NCBI RefSeq assembly: GCF_003347205.1
Contig: NZ_QQBJ01000007.1
Location: 1-64,000 of the forward strand
Length of the DNA stretch: 64,000 nucleotides
Origin: Mycolicibacterium moriokaense
Lineage (GTDB): Bacteria > Actinomycetota > Actinomycetes > Mycobacteriales > Mycobacteriaceae
Reading direction: 5' to 3'
This document shows positions 41,896 to 52,115 of this stretch, one piece after another. The first letter of the stretch is position 1. Every line of letters begins with the position of its first letter. Made by a program: the position numbers and the translations under genes. Below the pieces are notes generated by a model, which saw only the letters and a program-made list of their open reading frames with translations, was not told where the DNA came from and made no database searches.

Positions 41896-42657
41896 ATGAG
41901 CGACGAACGCGACTACCCGCAGATGGCTGCCGCCCGAGGGCGGATCGAACCCGCGCCGCGGCGGGTCCGCGGCTTTGCCGGACATGAACTGGTCTTCGAC
42001 ACCACCGCGGCCCGCTACGTCTGGGAAGTGCCGTACTACCCGCAGTACTACATTCCGCTCGCCGACGTCCGGCCGGAATTTCTGCGCGACGAGGACCATC
42101 CGCAGAAGGTGCAGTTCGGCTCGTCGAGGCTGCACTCGCTGGTGGTGGCCGGTCAGACGCACGCGTCGGCCGCGCGGGTGTTCGACGACGGTCCGGTCGC
42201 GGGCCTGGTGCGCTTCGAGTGGGATCGGCTGCGCTGGCTCGAGGAGGATGAGCCGATCTACGGGCATCCTCGCAATCCGTACTCCCGGGTCGACGCGCTA
42301 CGCTCGCACCGCCACATCCGCGTGCAACTCGACGGCACGGTGCTCGCCGATACGGTGGCGCCCGTTCTGCTATTCGAAACTGGTTTGCCGACAAGGTATT
42401 ACATCGATCCATCGGATATCGCCTTCGAGCATCTGGAATCGAGCGACACCGAGACGCTGTGCCCCTACAAAGGCACCACGTCGGGTTACTGGTCGGTGCG
42501 GATCGGCGACGCCGTGCACCAGGATCTGGCGTGGACGTATCACTACCCGCTGCCCGCCGTGGCCGCGATCGCGGGCCTGGTCGCCTTCTACAACGAGAAA
42601 CTCGACATCGTCATCGACGGCGTCGCGCTGGCGCGCCCGAAAACCCAATTCAGCTGA
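41896..42657 (+). CDS. DUF427 domain protein
   Basis: 253 aa, soluble. The C-terminal half carries the DUF427 signature: FETGLPTRYYIDPSDI, SSDTETLCPYKGTTSGYWSV, and DLAWTYHYPLPAVAAIAGLVAFYNEK. The N-terminal half (VWEVPYYPQYYIPLADV) looks like a second, diverged copy, giving the tandem form. DUF427 proteins are small beta-rich proteins of unknown role, common in actinobacteria. Directly follows the small membrane protein gene. Confidence 0.85.
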   Translation: MSDERDYPQMAAARGRIEPAPRRVRGFAGHELVFDTTAARYVWEVPYYPQYYIPLADVRPEFLRDEDHPQKVQFGSSRLHSLVVAGQTHASAARVFDDGPVAGLVRFEWDRLRWLEEDEPIYGHPRNPYSRVDALRSHRHIRVQLDGTVLADTVAPVLLFETGLPTRYYIDPSDIAFEHLESSDTETLCPYKGTTSGYWSVRIGDAVHQDLAWTYHYPLPAVAAIAGLVAFYNEKLDIVIDGVALARPKTQFS

Positions 42658-42659
42658 CG

Positions 42660-43262
42660 CTAGGGCTCCGGAACGGGCGCGGCGAGTTGGCGCGCCACGA
42701 AGTCGCCCGCCAACCGGTGCCACGTCCGCCGCCGGCGCAGCATGTAGTGGCCCGCGCCCTCGATGCCGACCCAATGCGCGTCGAGGCCGCGCCGCCGGGC
42801 GGCCTGGGTCTGCGCCTGTGAGGCGCGCGGGTCGGTCCAGGTGTCCGCGGTGCCGTGCACCACCAGAAGGCGGGTGTGCACCGGGATGCGCTCTCCGTCA
42901 TTGCCCACCCACCACGGGGCCAGAGCGACGACCGCGCCGACATCGCCGCCCGCCGACAGGTGCGCGGCCACCCGGCCACCCATCGAATGGCCGACCACCG
43001 CGATGCGCTCAGGGTCGAACTGTTCGCGGGCCCGCTCGAGTACCGGCCGGGCGTCGTGCAGCGGTTCGAGGCGCGGGCTGTTCCAGCCGCGCAGCCGATA
43101 CCGGACCCGCCGCACCTCGACGTCGGGTCCGAGTTGGCGTCGCAGCGCCGCGGCGAACAGGGCCATCCTCAGGTTGGCCAGCTGCCAGCGGCGCGCGGGT
43201 CGGTCGCTGCGCACCTTCCCGCCGGGCAGCACCAGGACGCAGCCGCGTGCAGTTGTCGTCAT
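42660..43262 (-). CDS. Alpha/beta hydrolase (dienelactone hydrolase-like)
   Basis: 200 aa from the ATG at 43262 with GGAG six bases upstream. Compact fold: VLVLPGGKV, nucleophile elbow VVGHSMGGRVAAHL near residue 95, TRLLVVHGTADTWTDP with the acid, and the catalytic histidine in EGAGHYML. Short, without a lid domain, which suggests a small acyl or lactone substrate. It is convergent with the DUF427 gene (two-base gap) and follows the SRPBCC gene on the same strand (45-base gap). Confidence 0.8.
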   Translation of the reverse strand: MTTTARGCVLVLPGGKVRSDRPARRWQLANLRMALFAAALRRQLGPDVEVRRVRYRLRGWNSPRLEPLHDARPVLERAREQFDPERIAVVGHSMGGRVAAHLSAGGDVGAVVALAPWWVGNDGERIPVHTRLLVVHGTADTWTDPRASQAQTQAARRRGLDAHWVGIEGAGHYMLRRRRTWHRLAGDFVARQLAAPVPEP

Positions 43263-43307
43263 CGTCTCCAACGGTATTCGCCGCCGGCGCTTCGCCGGAT
43301 GGCTCGG

Positions 43308-43742
43308 CTAATCGAGCCCGTTCAGGACGGTCACCATCTGCTTCTCCGTGTCGTTCGCCAACTTCTCGAACACCAGCTTCATCACCGGATTGAGCAGTTT
43401 CGCCGCCCCGTTCATCTGCAGATCGGCGTGGTAGGTCAACTTCGAACCCGTGCCGTCGGGCACCACGGAGATGGTGTCGGTGGACGTCGACGACTTGTTG
43501 GTGCCCACGAACACCAGCTTGTCGTCGCGCAGTTCGCGCAGTACGTAGGTCAACTCGGCCGTCACCCCGAAGATGTTGGAGACGTTGTGCCACGACGCAC
43601 CCTCGGCGACGGCGCCGCTGCCGGAACGAGTGCACGACTGGGTGCCGGGGTCCCAGTCTTCGGCGTTGGCGAAATCTTTCAGATAGCCGACGACCCTTGC
43701 CGGTGGCGGGCTCACGGAGAACGTTCGAGAAACAGATGGCAT
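43308..43742 (-). CDS. SRPBCC (polyketide cyclase/START-like) protein
   Basis: 144 aa. The start SVSRTFSVSPPPARVVGYLKDFANAEDW and the pattern WDPGTQSCTR, ELTYVLRELRDDKLVFVG, TDTISVVPDGTGSKLTYHADL, KLVFEKLANDTEKQM fit the helix-grip fold that binds hydrophobic ligands. Similar mycobacterial proteins are uncharacterised. It is divergent from the AhpD-like gene, with 80 bases between starts. Confidence 0.8.
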   Translation of the reverse strand: MPSVSRTFSVSPPPARVVGYLKDFANAEDWDPGTQSCTRSGSGAVAEGASWHNVSNIFGVTAELTYVLRELRDDKLVFVGTNKSSTSTDTISVVPDGTGSKLTYHADLQMNGAAKLLNPVMKLVFEKLANDTEKQMVTVLNGLD

Positions 43743-43822
43743 ATGGAACTGATACCCGGTCCGTGGCGGTCATTCCTGACGAAAGGATTACGCTCGCATC
43801 GTCCCAGCATTCGGAGGCTCTC

Positions 43823-44407
43823 ATGGCGCGAATCACACCGACCGAGCAGTTCGCCGCGATACCGACCACCGACGTCGGCCAAGGCGATCGCATCAACCTC
43901 GGCGTCGCGGGCATCATGTCCCGGCTGCCCGATGTCGCCGCCGCGGTCGGCGGCGTCACCGCCGCGATCCACGAGACTGGCGGTCTGCCGCGCCGGTTGA
44001 TGGAACTGGTTCGACTGCGCATCGCCTTTCACAACCAGTGCCGCAGTTGCATGTCCATCCGCTACCAGAGCGCGATCGACGACGGGCTCACCGACGACGC
44101 GGTGTGCTCGCTGGAGCAACCGGCCGAGGCGCCCGATTTGACGGACGCCGAACGGCGGGCCTTGCGGTTCGCCGACCTGTTCGCCACCAATCACCTGGCC
44201 ATCGACGACACGGTCTACGACGAGCTGCGAAACGACTTCAGTGAGGACCAACTGGTCGCGCTCGGGATGCACTGCGCGATGTGCGTTGGGCTCGGTCGGC
44301 TGGCCGCCACCTGGCACGTCGTCGACGAGTTGCCCGCGGAGTACCGGGCTGACCGCGACACACCGCTGGCGCCGTGGAGCGCGAGTTCGGTTGTCGCATC
44401 CGGCTAG
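43823..44407 (+). CDS. Carboxymuconolactone decarboxylase/AhpD-like protein
   Basis: 194 aa from the ATG at 43823, after GGAGG. All-helical CMD fold with the redox motif HNQCRSCMSIRY (CxxC near residues 72-75), characteristic of AhpD-like peroxidase-associated proteins. A further HCAMC lies near residue 153. A role in peroxide defence or lactone chemistry is possible. It is convergent with the P450 gene (12-base gap). Confidence 0.8.
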   Translation: MARITPTEQFAAIPTTDVGQGDRINLGVAGIMSRLPDVAAAVGGVTAAIHETGGLPRRLMELVRLRIAFHNQCRSCMSIRYQSAIDDGLTDDAVCSLEQPAEAPDLTDAERRALRFADLFATNHLAIDDTVYDELRNDFSEDQLVALGMHCAMCVGLGRLAATWHVVDELPAEYRADRDTPLAPWSASSVVASG

Positions 44408-44419
44408 TCGCGGCGTCTC

Positions 44420-45784
44420 TCAGTAGTCGATGACGGCGGCGGCTTTGCGCTCCGTGATGGGCGCGGCCAGTTGCTGTTCATCGCAAATGCGCTGCAACTG
44501 CTCCAGGGTGTCATCCAACCCGAGCCCCAGCCTGCGGCCGGGGGTGAACGTCGCGGGCAGGTGCTGCATGCCCTGGATGACCCCAATGGTCCGGTAGTGC
44601 ACGGCGTTGGCCGAATCGCACTGGAAATCGGGCATTCGGTCCAGCACCCCGGTCAGCATCGACTTGAAGACCAGGCGCGCCAGGTTGGAGCCGATGCAGC
44701 GATGCACACCGAGCCCGAAGCTGAAATGCCGGTTGCCCTTTCGGTCCAACACGACCTCGTCGGGCCTGTCGAAGACGTCCGGGTCGCGGTTGGCCATCGC
44801 CCAGGAAATCCACAGCCGCTCGTCGGTCTTGAGTTCGACGCCGTTGAGTTCGATGTCGGCGGCGACAGTGCGGCCGTCGCCGGGCGCCGGTGTGAAGAAC
44901 CGCAGGAATTCCTCGGTCGCGGTGTCCAGCAGCGTGTCGCGATCGCGGCTGAGCCGTTCGCGCTCACCGGGATGCTGTGAAAGCCATTCCAGAGAGTGGG
45001 CCGTCAGCGCGGTGGTGGTGTCGAAGCCGCCGCCGATCAGCAGCATCACCATGCCCATGATCTCCAGGTCCGGAGCGGGGTGTCCGTCGATCCGCATCTT
45101 GACCATCGCGTCGATGAGCCCCGGTCGCGGGTGGTCGCGAATCTCGGTGACATGGCGCATCATGTCGACCGCCGACGCCATCTGCATTTCGGCGACCCGA
45201 GGGTATTCGGGGGAGTCCGCCGGGGTGTACACCGACGCATGCGCCGGTTCGCAGTGCACCTCCCAATCCTTCAGCGGTGCACCGAGAATGCCCATGGTCA
45301 GCACGGCGGGGACGATGTTGGCCAGGTCGTCGACGAAGTCGATTCGCCCCGATTCGATGCTCTCGTCGAGGCAGGCCCGAACGAGCTCGTCGACGACGGG
45401 CGCCCAGCGGCCGATCGCCGCCGGCGACAGATACGGGTTCAGCGGGGTGCGGTAGATGCGGTGCTCGGGATCGTCCATCTCGAGCATGCCGCCACGGACG
45501 ACCCTGCTGGTGTCGGTGTAGGGGATGGTGATGCCCGTGTAGCCCCTGCGCTCGCCTGCGATGTCGTTGTCGTTGGAGATGTGCGGGCACCGCGCCAGTT
45601 CGAACACCTCCTCGCTTCCCGCGGCAACCCAGTGACCGCCGTAGGTGTCCGTCCAGGCGAGAGGGCAGCGGGCGAGCATTTCCGCGGTGATCGCGGCGAA
45701 GCGATCGCGGTATTGCGGGGCGTGGCGGTCGAAGTGGTAGGTGTGATCATCGCGACGGCGGTTCACTGTGGCCTCACCGGGCAT
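44420..45784 (-). CDS. Cytochrome P450
   Basis: 454 aa from the ATG at 45784 with AAGGA upstream. The heme-binding motif is FSFGLGVHRCIGSNLAR with the cysteine ligand near residue 375. The I-helix shows LIGGGFDTTTALTAHSLEW, and the K-helix ExxR is ATEEFLRFF. It is a soluble bacterial class I P450 that would need ferredoxin and a reductase, neither encoded nearby. Substrate unknown; sterol, terpene and fatty-acid oxidations are common in the genus. Confidence 0.95.
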   Translation of the reverse strand: MPGEATVNRRRDDHTYHFDRHAPQYRDRFAAITAEMLARCPLAWTDTYGGHWVAAGSEEVFELARCPHISNDNDIAGERRGYTGITIPYTDTSRVVRGGMLEMDDPEHRIYRTPLNPYLSPAAIGRWAPVVDELVRACLDESIESGRIDFVDDLANIVPAVLTMGILGAPLKDWEVHCEPAHASVYTPADSPEYPRVAEMQMASAVDMMRHVTEIRDHPRPGLIDAMVKMRIDGHPAPDLEIMGMVMLLIGGGFDTTTALTAHSLEWLSQHPGERERLSRDRDTLLDTATEEFLRFFTPAPGDGRTVAADIELNGVELKTDERLWISWAMANRDPDVFDRPDEVVLDRKGNRHFSFGLGVHRCIGSNLARLVFKSMLTGVLDRMPDFQCDSANAVHYRTIGVIQGMQHLPATFTPGRRLGLGLDDTLEQLQRICDEQQLAAPITERKAAAVIDY

Positions 45785-45993
45785 AGAGCGTTCCTTCACT
45801 TCGACCGACTGCTGCGGTTCGAGAATAGAAAAGCTCGGCTTCCGGGACAGCGGTTTCGGGGCAGGCGCATGCGTCTACCCGCGATCTCCACCGAATCTCC
45901 ACCCGGCCTCCAAGCGCCGACCTGCGCTTTCCCCGCAGCATTGGGGTCGTCAGGCAAGCGCGGGCCGCGGCCCGCCCGAACAGGGGTTACCTC

Positions 45994-46296
45994 ATGAAGA
46001 CGATCATCGGTTCAACGCTCATCGGCGCGGGTCTGGCGGCCGCCGCGCTGTCGCTCGCTGCGACCGCCAACGCCGAGTCCGCGGCCATCACGATCGGACA
46101 ACTGGAGGCCCAGGGGTTCGACGTCAAGCTCGACCGGATCGGCAGCGCGCCGCTGAACCAGTGCGAGGTCGTCGACGTGCGCAACCCGCGGGAGCGGACC
46201 GAACTGGTGCGCGTTCCCGGTGGCCGAGGCGATCGCGACTTCGTCCCGGTCGTCGTGAAGCGAACCATCACGGTGTCGCTCGACTGCTCCCGCTGA
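45994..46296 (+). CDS. Small secreted protein, paralogue of the one at 58959
   Basis: 100 aa with a signal peptide ending TANA near residue 27. The mature part (IGQLEAQGFDVKLDRIGSAPL, QCEVVDVRNP, VKRTITVSLDCSR) has two cysteines and matches the protein at 58959-59285 (NIDRIGTAPM, KCVVTNVRNP, TISVTLDCSRH). The 209 bases upstream include a 16-bp GC-rich palindrome (45960-45975). The family is mycobacterial and uncharacterised; the conserved cysteines probably form a disulfide. Confidence 0.78.
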   Translation: MKTIIGSTLIGAGLAAAALSLAATANAESAAITIGQLEAQGFDVKLDRIGSAPLNQCEVVDVRNPRERTELVRVPGGRGDRDFVPVVVKRTITVSLDCSR

Positions 46297-46410
46297 GCAC
46301 CTCACGATCGCGGAACTGCTTGATAACAAGCCGATCACGTGCGGCGCTGCGTCGCCGATTCTGTCGCCCGCCATTGCTAGCTTGCGCGAAGGCGAGCCCG
46401 AGACGGATGA

Positions 46411-47430
<1,020 letters not shown>

Positions 47431-47439
47431 GCGGCCAAT

Positions 47440-48360
47440 TCACAACGGAGCCAGCGTCTCCTGCTTGTCGGGGGAGATCAGCGTGTTGCGGTCGGCGTGA
47501 TCCCACAGTTCGAATGTCTGGAAGGCCCAGAAGATCGCGAACTCGAGCAGCAGGGCTGTCTCGAGCGCGAATACCGGGATGTTCCACGCGTCGCCCCGCA
47601 GGTCGGACATGTTGCCCGCCGCGGCGACGATGAGCGCGCCGACCACCGAGCCGACCATCATCCAGCCGATGACCCGATAGCGGCGCCGGTAGCGCTGCCG
47701 CGTCGCGGGTTCCTGCATGTCCTGCTTGCTCACCAGGTAGGCGTTGATGAAGACGACGGCGCCGATGATCGCGAAGATCATCACGGCCGCGACCCAGTGC
47801 GCTGCCGCCTCGAACTGCTCGGGAAACCAGAAATAGGCGATGACGAAGCAGGCGAGCACCACCGCTGAAAGCGCCCGAAGCCGATTGCCCCAGGTGCTGG
47901 TCTCCGAGCGCGCTTCTTTGTCGACGAGATAGACCAGACCGGTGATCGCAAAAGCCACCGCCAGCGCGGCGAGCAACGCGCCGATGTTGTTGGTGACCGC
48001 ATCCGACTTCTCGGCCGCCGTCGGCAGCACCTGCCCGCAGCCGGCCGTTTCGGGGAGCCTGACCGGCACGAACGCCACGAAGAACGCCAACGTGCCCGCG
48101 AGGTTGAGCAGTACGTCCTCGCTGTCCTTGCTGCCCTTGTAGACGATCAGCAGGATGCCCAGGCAACACAGGGCCGCAACGAAGACGTTGCGCGCGGCGG
48201 TGTAGTAGTAGGCGCTGATCGACGCCTGCCAACAATCGCTGGGCAGGCTGTCGATGAGGATTGCCGCGAACAGCATGACGATCACGACGACCATGCCCGC
48301 CCGCAGATACCGATAGGTATCGCGACCCGTGTGCACCGATTCGGTGGGGGTGTCCGTCAT
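47440..48360 (-). CDS. Polytopic membrane protein in protease operon
   Basis: 306 aa from the ATG at 48360. About seven or eight hydrophobic segments (YLRAGMVVVIVMLFAAILID, ISAYYYTAARNVFVAALCCLG, VIAYFWFPEQF and others). SYYYT-like ISAYYYTAARN resembles the start of DUF998-type proteins, but the family is not certain. The gene follows the protease gene by seven bases and ends nine bases from the convergent Ag85 gene. It may anchor, or be processed by, the protease. Confidence 0.65.
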   Translation of the reverse strand: MTDTPTESVHTGRDTYRYLRAGMVVVIVMLFAAILIDSLPSDCWQASISAYYYTAARNVFVAALCCLGILLIVYKGSKDSEDVLLNLAGTLAFFVAFVPVRLPETAGCGQVLPTAAEKSDAVTNNIGALLAALAVAFAITGLVYLVDKEARSETSTWGNRLRALSAVVLACFVIAYFWFPEQFEAAAHWVAAVMIFAIIGAVVFINAYLVSKQDMQEPATRQRYRRRYRVIGWMMVGSVVGALIVAAAGNMSDLRGDAWNIPVFALETALLLEFAIFWAFQTFELWDHADRNTLISPDKQETLAPL

Positions 48361-48367
48361 GGGTTCC

Positions 48368-49126
48368 TCAGTACACGCAGTCGCCGGTGTCGGTTGCCTG
48401 CGTGGCAACGGCTTTCGCCATCTGCGGCGCCACCTGCGCGGCGGTGACGGCGAAGCCGGTCGTCGAATCATGGGACTCGGCACCGAAATACAGGCCGAGA
48501 ACCCGGCCGTAGAGGTCGACGACAGCGCCCCCGCTCGAGCCTGCGGACGGGAACGAACCCATGAGTACGTAGACCTGACGCGTGACTGTGCTCGAGTGGT
48601 AGATGTCCGGCCCGTTGAGATCGATGACCTCGCGGATCTTGGCGGGCGACGCGGTGAACGAGGCCGCTCCGGGGTACCCGAGCACCAGGGCGTCGACGCC
48701 GGTGCCCGCGGTGTACTCAGCGAACTGCAACGGCTCCGCCGCCAGGTCCGGCACGTCGAGGATCGCGACGTCGGCCTGCGCGTCATAGGAGATCACCTGC
48801 GCCTCATAGGGTTTGCCGTCGGCATCGACGGAAAACGATTGGGCGCCGGCAACGACGTGCGCGGCGGTCATCACCCTCTTCGGCGCGACGACGAACCCGC
48901 TTCCCTGCGTGATCTTCGCGCAGCTTTCCGACTCGCCACGGACCTTCACCACGCTGGGCCGCGACTTCGCCGCGATCTTCTGCGACGATGCGGCGAGATC
49001 CGGTGCGCTGGTCGACGGTGACGTGTCGGCGGCCGTCCGGTGCAGGGCATCGGCGATCACGCCGCTGCAACCGGCCACGACGACGACCAGTGCCGAGATC
49101 GCCGTCGCGACCCGCACCGGCACCAT
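48368..49126 (-). CDS. MarP-like trypsin-type serine protease, probable lipoprotein
   Basis: 252 aa, ATG with GGGAGGG upstream. The N-terminus ends in a lipobox (VVVVAGCSG). The protease domain parallels the extracytoplasmic domain of mycobacterial MarP: GSGFVVAPKRVMTAAHVVAG (His), AQADVAILDVPDLAAEPLQFAE (Asp), REVIDLNGPDIYHSSTVTRQVY and GSSGGAVVDLYGRVLGL (Ser). All triad positions are present. Unlike MarP it has no four-helix membrane domain. One cysteine lies in SCAKITQG and another near the C-terminus (DCVY), possibly the MarP-type disulfide. Role: periplasmic stress protease by analogy. Confidence 0.85.
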   Translation of the reverse strand: MVPVRVATAISALVVVVAGCSGVIADALHRTAADTSPSTSAPDLAASSQKIAAKSRPSVVKVRGESESCAKITQGSGFVVAPKRVMTAAHVVAGAQSFSVDADGKPYEAQVISYDAQADVAILDVPDLAAEPLQFAEYTAGTGVDALVLGYPGAASFTASPAKIREVIDLNGPDIYHSSTVTRQVYVLMGSFPSAGSSGGAVVDLYGRVLGLYFGAESHDSTTGFAVTAAQVAPQMAKAVATQATDTGDCVY

Positions 49127-49139
49127 CGCTGCACCCTCC

Positions 49140-50147
49140 CTAGGCCGGCGTCGGTTCGCTGACCTTCACCAACATCTTGCCGATATTCGCCCCGGTAAAC
49201 AGCCCGTTGAGCGCCTCCACACATGATTCGAGACCGTCGAACACCGTCTCGCGGTGCGATAGCAGGCCCTCCTGCTCCCACCCGCTCAGCGCGGCGAACG
49301 CCTCGTCGAACCGGCCCCACTCGTCGAGCGCGTTGAAACCCTGCATGGTTGCGGTTTTCGACAACAGGTTCACGTAGTTCGCCGGACCAGGGTGCTCGCC
49401 GGTCAGATAGCTGGAGATGACACCGCACAGCACCACCCGCGCCTTCGGCGCCAGCCGACCCAGCACCGCATCGAGGATCGGTCCGCCCACGTTGTCGAAG
49501 TAGACGTCGACGCCGCGCGGGCAGTGCTGTTTGAGCGCGGCGCGCACATCCTCGCTCTTGTAGTCGATGCAGGCGTCGAAACCGAAGTCGTCGACCACCG
49601 CCCGGCACTTGTCCGCGCCGCCCGCGATGCCGACCACCCTGGCGCCGGCGATGCGGGCGATCTGACCCGCCACCGACCCGGTGGCCCCCGCGGCGGCCGA
49701 GACCACAACCGTTTCCCCCGACTGGGGCCTGCCGACACCGGTCATGCCGAAATACGCCGTCGCCCCGGTCGGGCCGTAGACGGACATCACCGCCAACTGG
49801 TCGGTGTAGCCGACGACAGGCGTGGCGAAGATGTCGTCGCGGATGATCACGTAATCCTGGAAGCCCGTCAGCGTGGTCACGACGTCGCCGACGGAAAATG
49901 CGTCGCACCGCGACGCCACCACCTCTCCGATGCCGGCGGCGCGGATCACCTCGCCGAGTTGCACCGGCGGGAGGTAGCCGGGCTGGTCGTCGAGCCAGGT
50001 GCGCGCAGCGGCATCGATGCCCACGTAGGTGGTGCGCAGCAGCGCCTCCCCGTCGGCGGGTTCGGGTGCAGGCGTGGTCACCATCTCCGTGTCGTCGGGC
50101 TTGACCAGCCCGACCGGGCGGCTGTGGAGCAGGATCTGGCGGTTCAT
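49140..50147 (-). CDS. NADP-dependent MDR-family oxidoreductase (CurA/LTB4 dehydrogenase-like)
   Basis: 335 aa from the ATG of MNRQILLHSRPVG at 50147, the typical family start; a GTG at 50159 is also in frame. It lacks the zinc cysteines of alcohol dehydrogenases. The Rossmann site is VVVSAAAGATGSVAGQIARIAG near residue 155, then GVDVYFDNVGGPILDAVL. These enzymes reduce alpha,beta-unsaturated ketones or aldehydes with NADPH. First gene of a three-gene unit with the MarP-like protease (13-base gap) and the membrane protein. Confidence 0.87.
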   Translation of the reverse strand: MNRQILLHSRPVGLVKPDDTEMVTTPAPEPADGEALLRTTYVGIDAAARTWLDDQPGYLPPVQLGEVIRAAGIGEVVASRCDAFSVGDVVTTLTGFQDYVIIRDDIFATPVVGYTDQLAVMSVYGPTGATAYFGMTGVGRPQSGETVVVSAAAGATGSVAGQIARIAGARVVGIAGGADKCRAVVDDFGFDACIDYKSEDVRAALKQHCPRGVDVYFDNVGGPILDAVLGRLAPKARVVLCGVISSYLTGEHPGPANYVNLLSKTATMQGFNALDEWGRFDEAFAALSGWEQEGLLSHRETVFDGLESCVEALNGLFTGANIGKMLVKVSEPTPA

Positions 50148-50341
50148 CAGGTCGGCCACGACGCCGAAACTAGCGAAAGCCGGCCCGCTTCGGAGCGGCT
50201 ACCCGGCAACGTGTCGAACCGGGAATTTGCCGCAACTGGTTGCGAGCAAACCCGATGAGTCGCAGAATTCACATGAGCCACACGTGAGTGGCTCGGCGCG
50301 CGGGGGCGTCCAACTGGGATAACTGCCTCTGGGGGCTTGCT

Positions 50342-52105
50342 GTGCGCCGTCTCTGCTATTCCGCCGGTGTCGTCGTGTTGTCGCTCGCATCGACCGTGGT
50401 GCTGGCGAGTGTGCAGACGATGACGGCGCTCGTCGCCCTCACCGCGACCGCGCTGATCATGGGCGGCACCGGACACCCGTTGAGCACTCCGCAGGACAGC
50501 CCGGAGTTCATCGACAGCTACACCACCGATGCCAACAACGACTACATCGTGCTGACCGGATACTGCGGTGCCGGTTCCTGCACACCCACCGCGGTCAGCA
50601 CACCGGAGCAGTTCATGCCGGTGTCGGGAGCGATGCCGTTCGACCAATCCGTCGGCCAGGGCGTCACCGGCCTCGACGGGGCGATCAACGCCCAGCCTGC
50701 GGGCGAGTCCCTCGTGATCTTCGGCTACTCGCAGAGCGCGCGGATCGCCTCGATCGAGAAGGCCAACCTGTCGGCGTCCGGTTCGACGCTGCCGATTTCG
50801 TTCGTCATGATCGGCAACCCGAACCGGCCCAACGGCGGCATCCTGGAGCGCTTCGAGGGCCTTCAAATCCCCATCCTCGGAGTCACTTTCGATGGCGCCA
50901 CCCCCACCGACACCGGATTCGCCACCGTCGACGTCACCCGTCAGTACGACGGCTGGTCCGACTTCCCGAACAACCCGTTGAACCCATTCGCCACCGCGAA
51001 CGCGATCGCGGGAATCCACTACCTGCACGGCGACTACCAGAGCGTGGGACTCGGCGACGCGCTGTATCAGGGGGCTTACGGGGACACCGATTACTACATG
51101 ATCCCCAGTCGGCGATTGCCGCTGCTGATGCCGCTGGACGAGGCAGGGGTGCCCAGCCCAGTGGTGACGATGCTGGACGCGCCGACGCGGGTCCTTGTCG
51201 AGGCCGGCTACAACCGCACCATCAGCCCGGGAGCGCCGACGCAGGCCAGCATCTTGTACTTCCCGAACCCGGTGCAGACCGGCATGAACTTCATCATCGC
51301 GATCCCGACCGGGGTGGACGACGGCGTGCAGGAGGCGGCCAACATCCGTCCGTTCGGGACACCGCCGATCGATCAGCGCAGCCCGTACGGTGTCGGCGGG
51401 CCGCCCGTCGACGCGGGCTCCTTCGATTCCACGGGTGTGCCGCTGGCGTCGACGCCGCAACCGTCGGCCGCGCCGCTGCAGGGGCCTGCGCTGCCCACCG
51501 CCCAGCAGCCGGCCGTCCCGGCGGCGATCCAGCCAGCGACCCCCGCGGTGATGCAGCCGCCTTCTCCGCCGGCGAAGCCCCCGGTCGCCGCGCCCACGTC
51601 GGGGTTGGACACCCCGGCCCCCGCCGCGCCGGTCGCGCGACCGGCACCCGGTTGGTGGAAGCCGGCCCCTGCCGACCTGCCCAAGCCCGCACCTGCCGAC
51701 ACCGCGTCGACCAGCCCGCTGGACATGCCGAAGCCGGCGCCTGCCGACCTGCCCAAGCCCGCGCCGCTCGACCTGCCCAAACCCGATCTGCCCGTCGACC
51801 TGCCCAAGCCCGACCTGCCGCGGACCGCCATCCTGCCGAAGATCGTGCCGCCGAAGATCGATCCGCCCGCCGCGGCGCCGATCCCGCAGCTGCCGAAGCC
51901 GGCCGCGATACCGGCGTTCGTCCCGCCGGACGTCCCCGCGGCACCGGTGGCGCCACCGCCCGTTCAGGCACCCGTGCTTCCCGATCTGCCCGCGGCGCCG
52001 CAGTTGCCCGCACTGCCGCCTCCGCCGCCGATGCCGGCGCTGCCGCCGCCACCGCCGCTGCCGAACATCGCGGGGATCCTCGGCGGAATTCGGCTGCCGT
52101 TCTAG
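50342..52105 (+). CDS. PE-PPE-domain serine hydrolase with proline-rich tail
   Basis: 587 aa from the GTG at 50342 with GGGGG upstream. A signal anchor (residues about 8-40) is followed by the alpha/beta hydrolase known as the PE-PPE domain (GGTGHPLSTPQDSPEFIDSY; nucleophile elbow IFGYSQSARIAS near residue 130; VMIGNPNRPNGGILERF). From about residue 345 the chain is low-complexity Pro/Ala with KPAPADLPKPAP and KPDLPVDLPKPDLP units, ending LPNIAGILGGIRLPF. Likely a surface esterase with a wall-spanning tail. No PE or PPE N-terminal domain is present. Confidence 0.87.
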   Translation: MRRLCYSAGVVVLSLASTVVLASVQTMTALVALTATALIMGGTGHPLSTPQDSPEFIDSYTTDANNDYIVLTGYCGAGSCTPTAVSTPEQFMPVSGAMPFDQSVGQGVTGLDGAINAQPAGESLVIFGYSQSARIASIEKANLSASGSTLPISFVMIGNPNRPNGGILERFEGLQIPILGVTFDGATPTDTGFATVDVTRQYDGWSDFPNNPLNPFATANAIAGIHYLHGDYQSVGLGDALYQGAYGDTDYYMIPSRRLPLLMPLDEAGVPSPVVTMLDAPTRVLVEAGYNRTISPGAPTQASILYFPNPVQTGMNFIIAIPTGVDDGVQEAANIRPFGTPPIDQRSPYGVGGPPVDAGSFDSTGVPLASTPQPSAAPLQGPALPTAQQPAVPAAIQPATPAVMQPPSPPAKPPVAAPTSGLDTPAPAAPVARPAPGWWKPAPADLPKPAPADTASTSPLDMPKPAPADLPKPAPLDLPKPDLPVDLPKPDLPRTAILPKIVPPKIDPPAAAPIPQLPKPAAIPAFVPPDVPAAPVAPPPVQAPVLPDLPAAPQLPALPPPPPMPALPPPPPLPNIAGILGGIRLPF

Positions 52106-52115
52106 CCGCGCCCGG

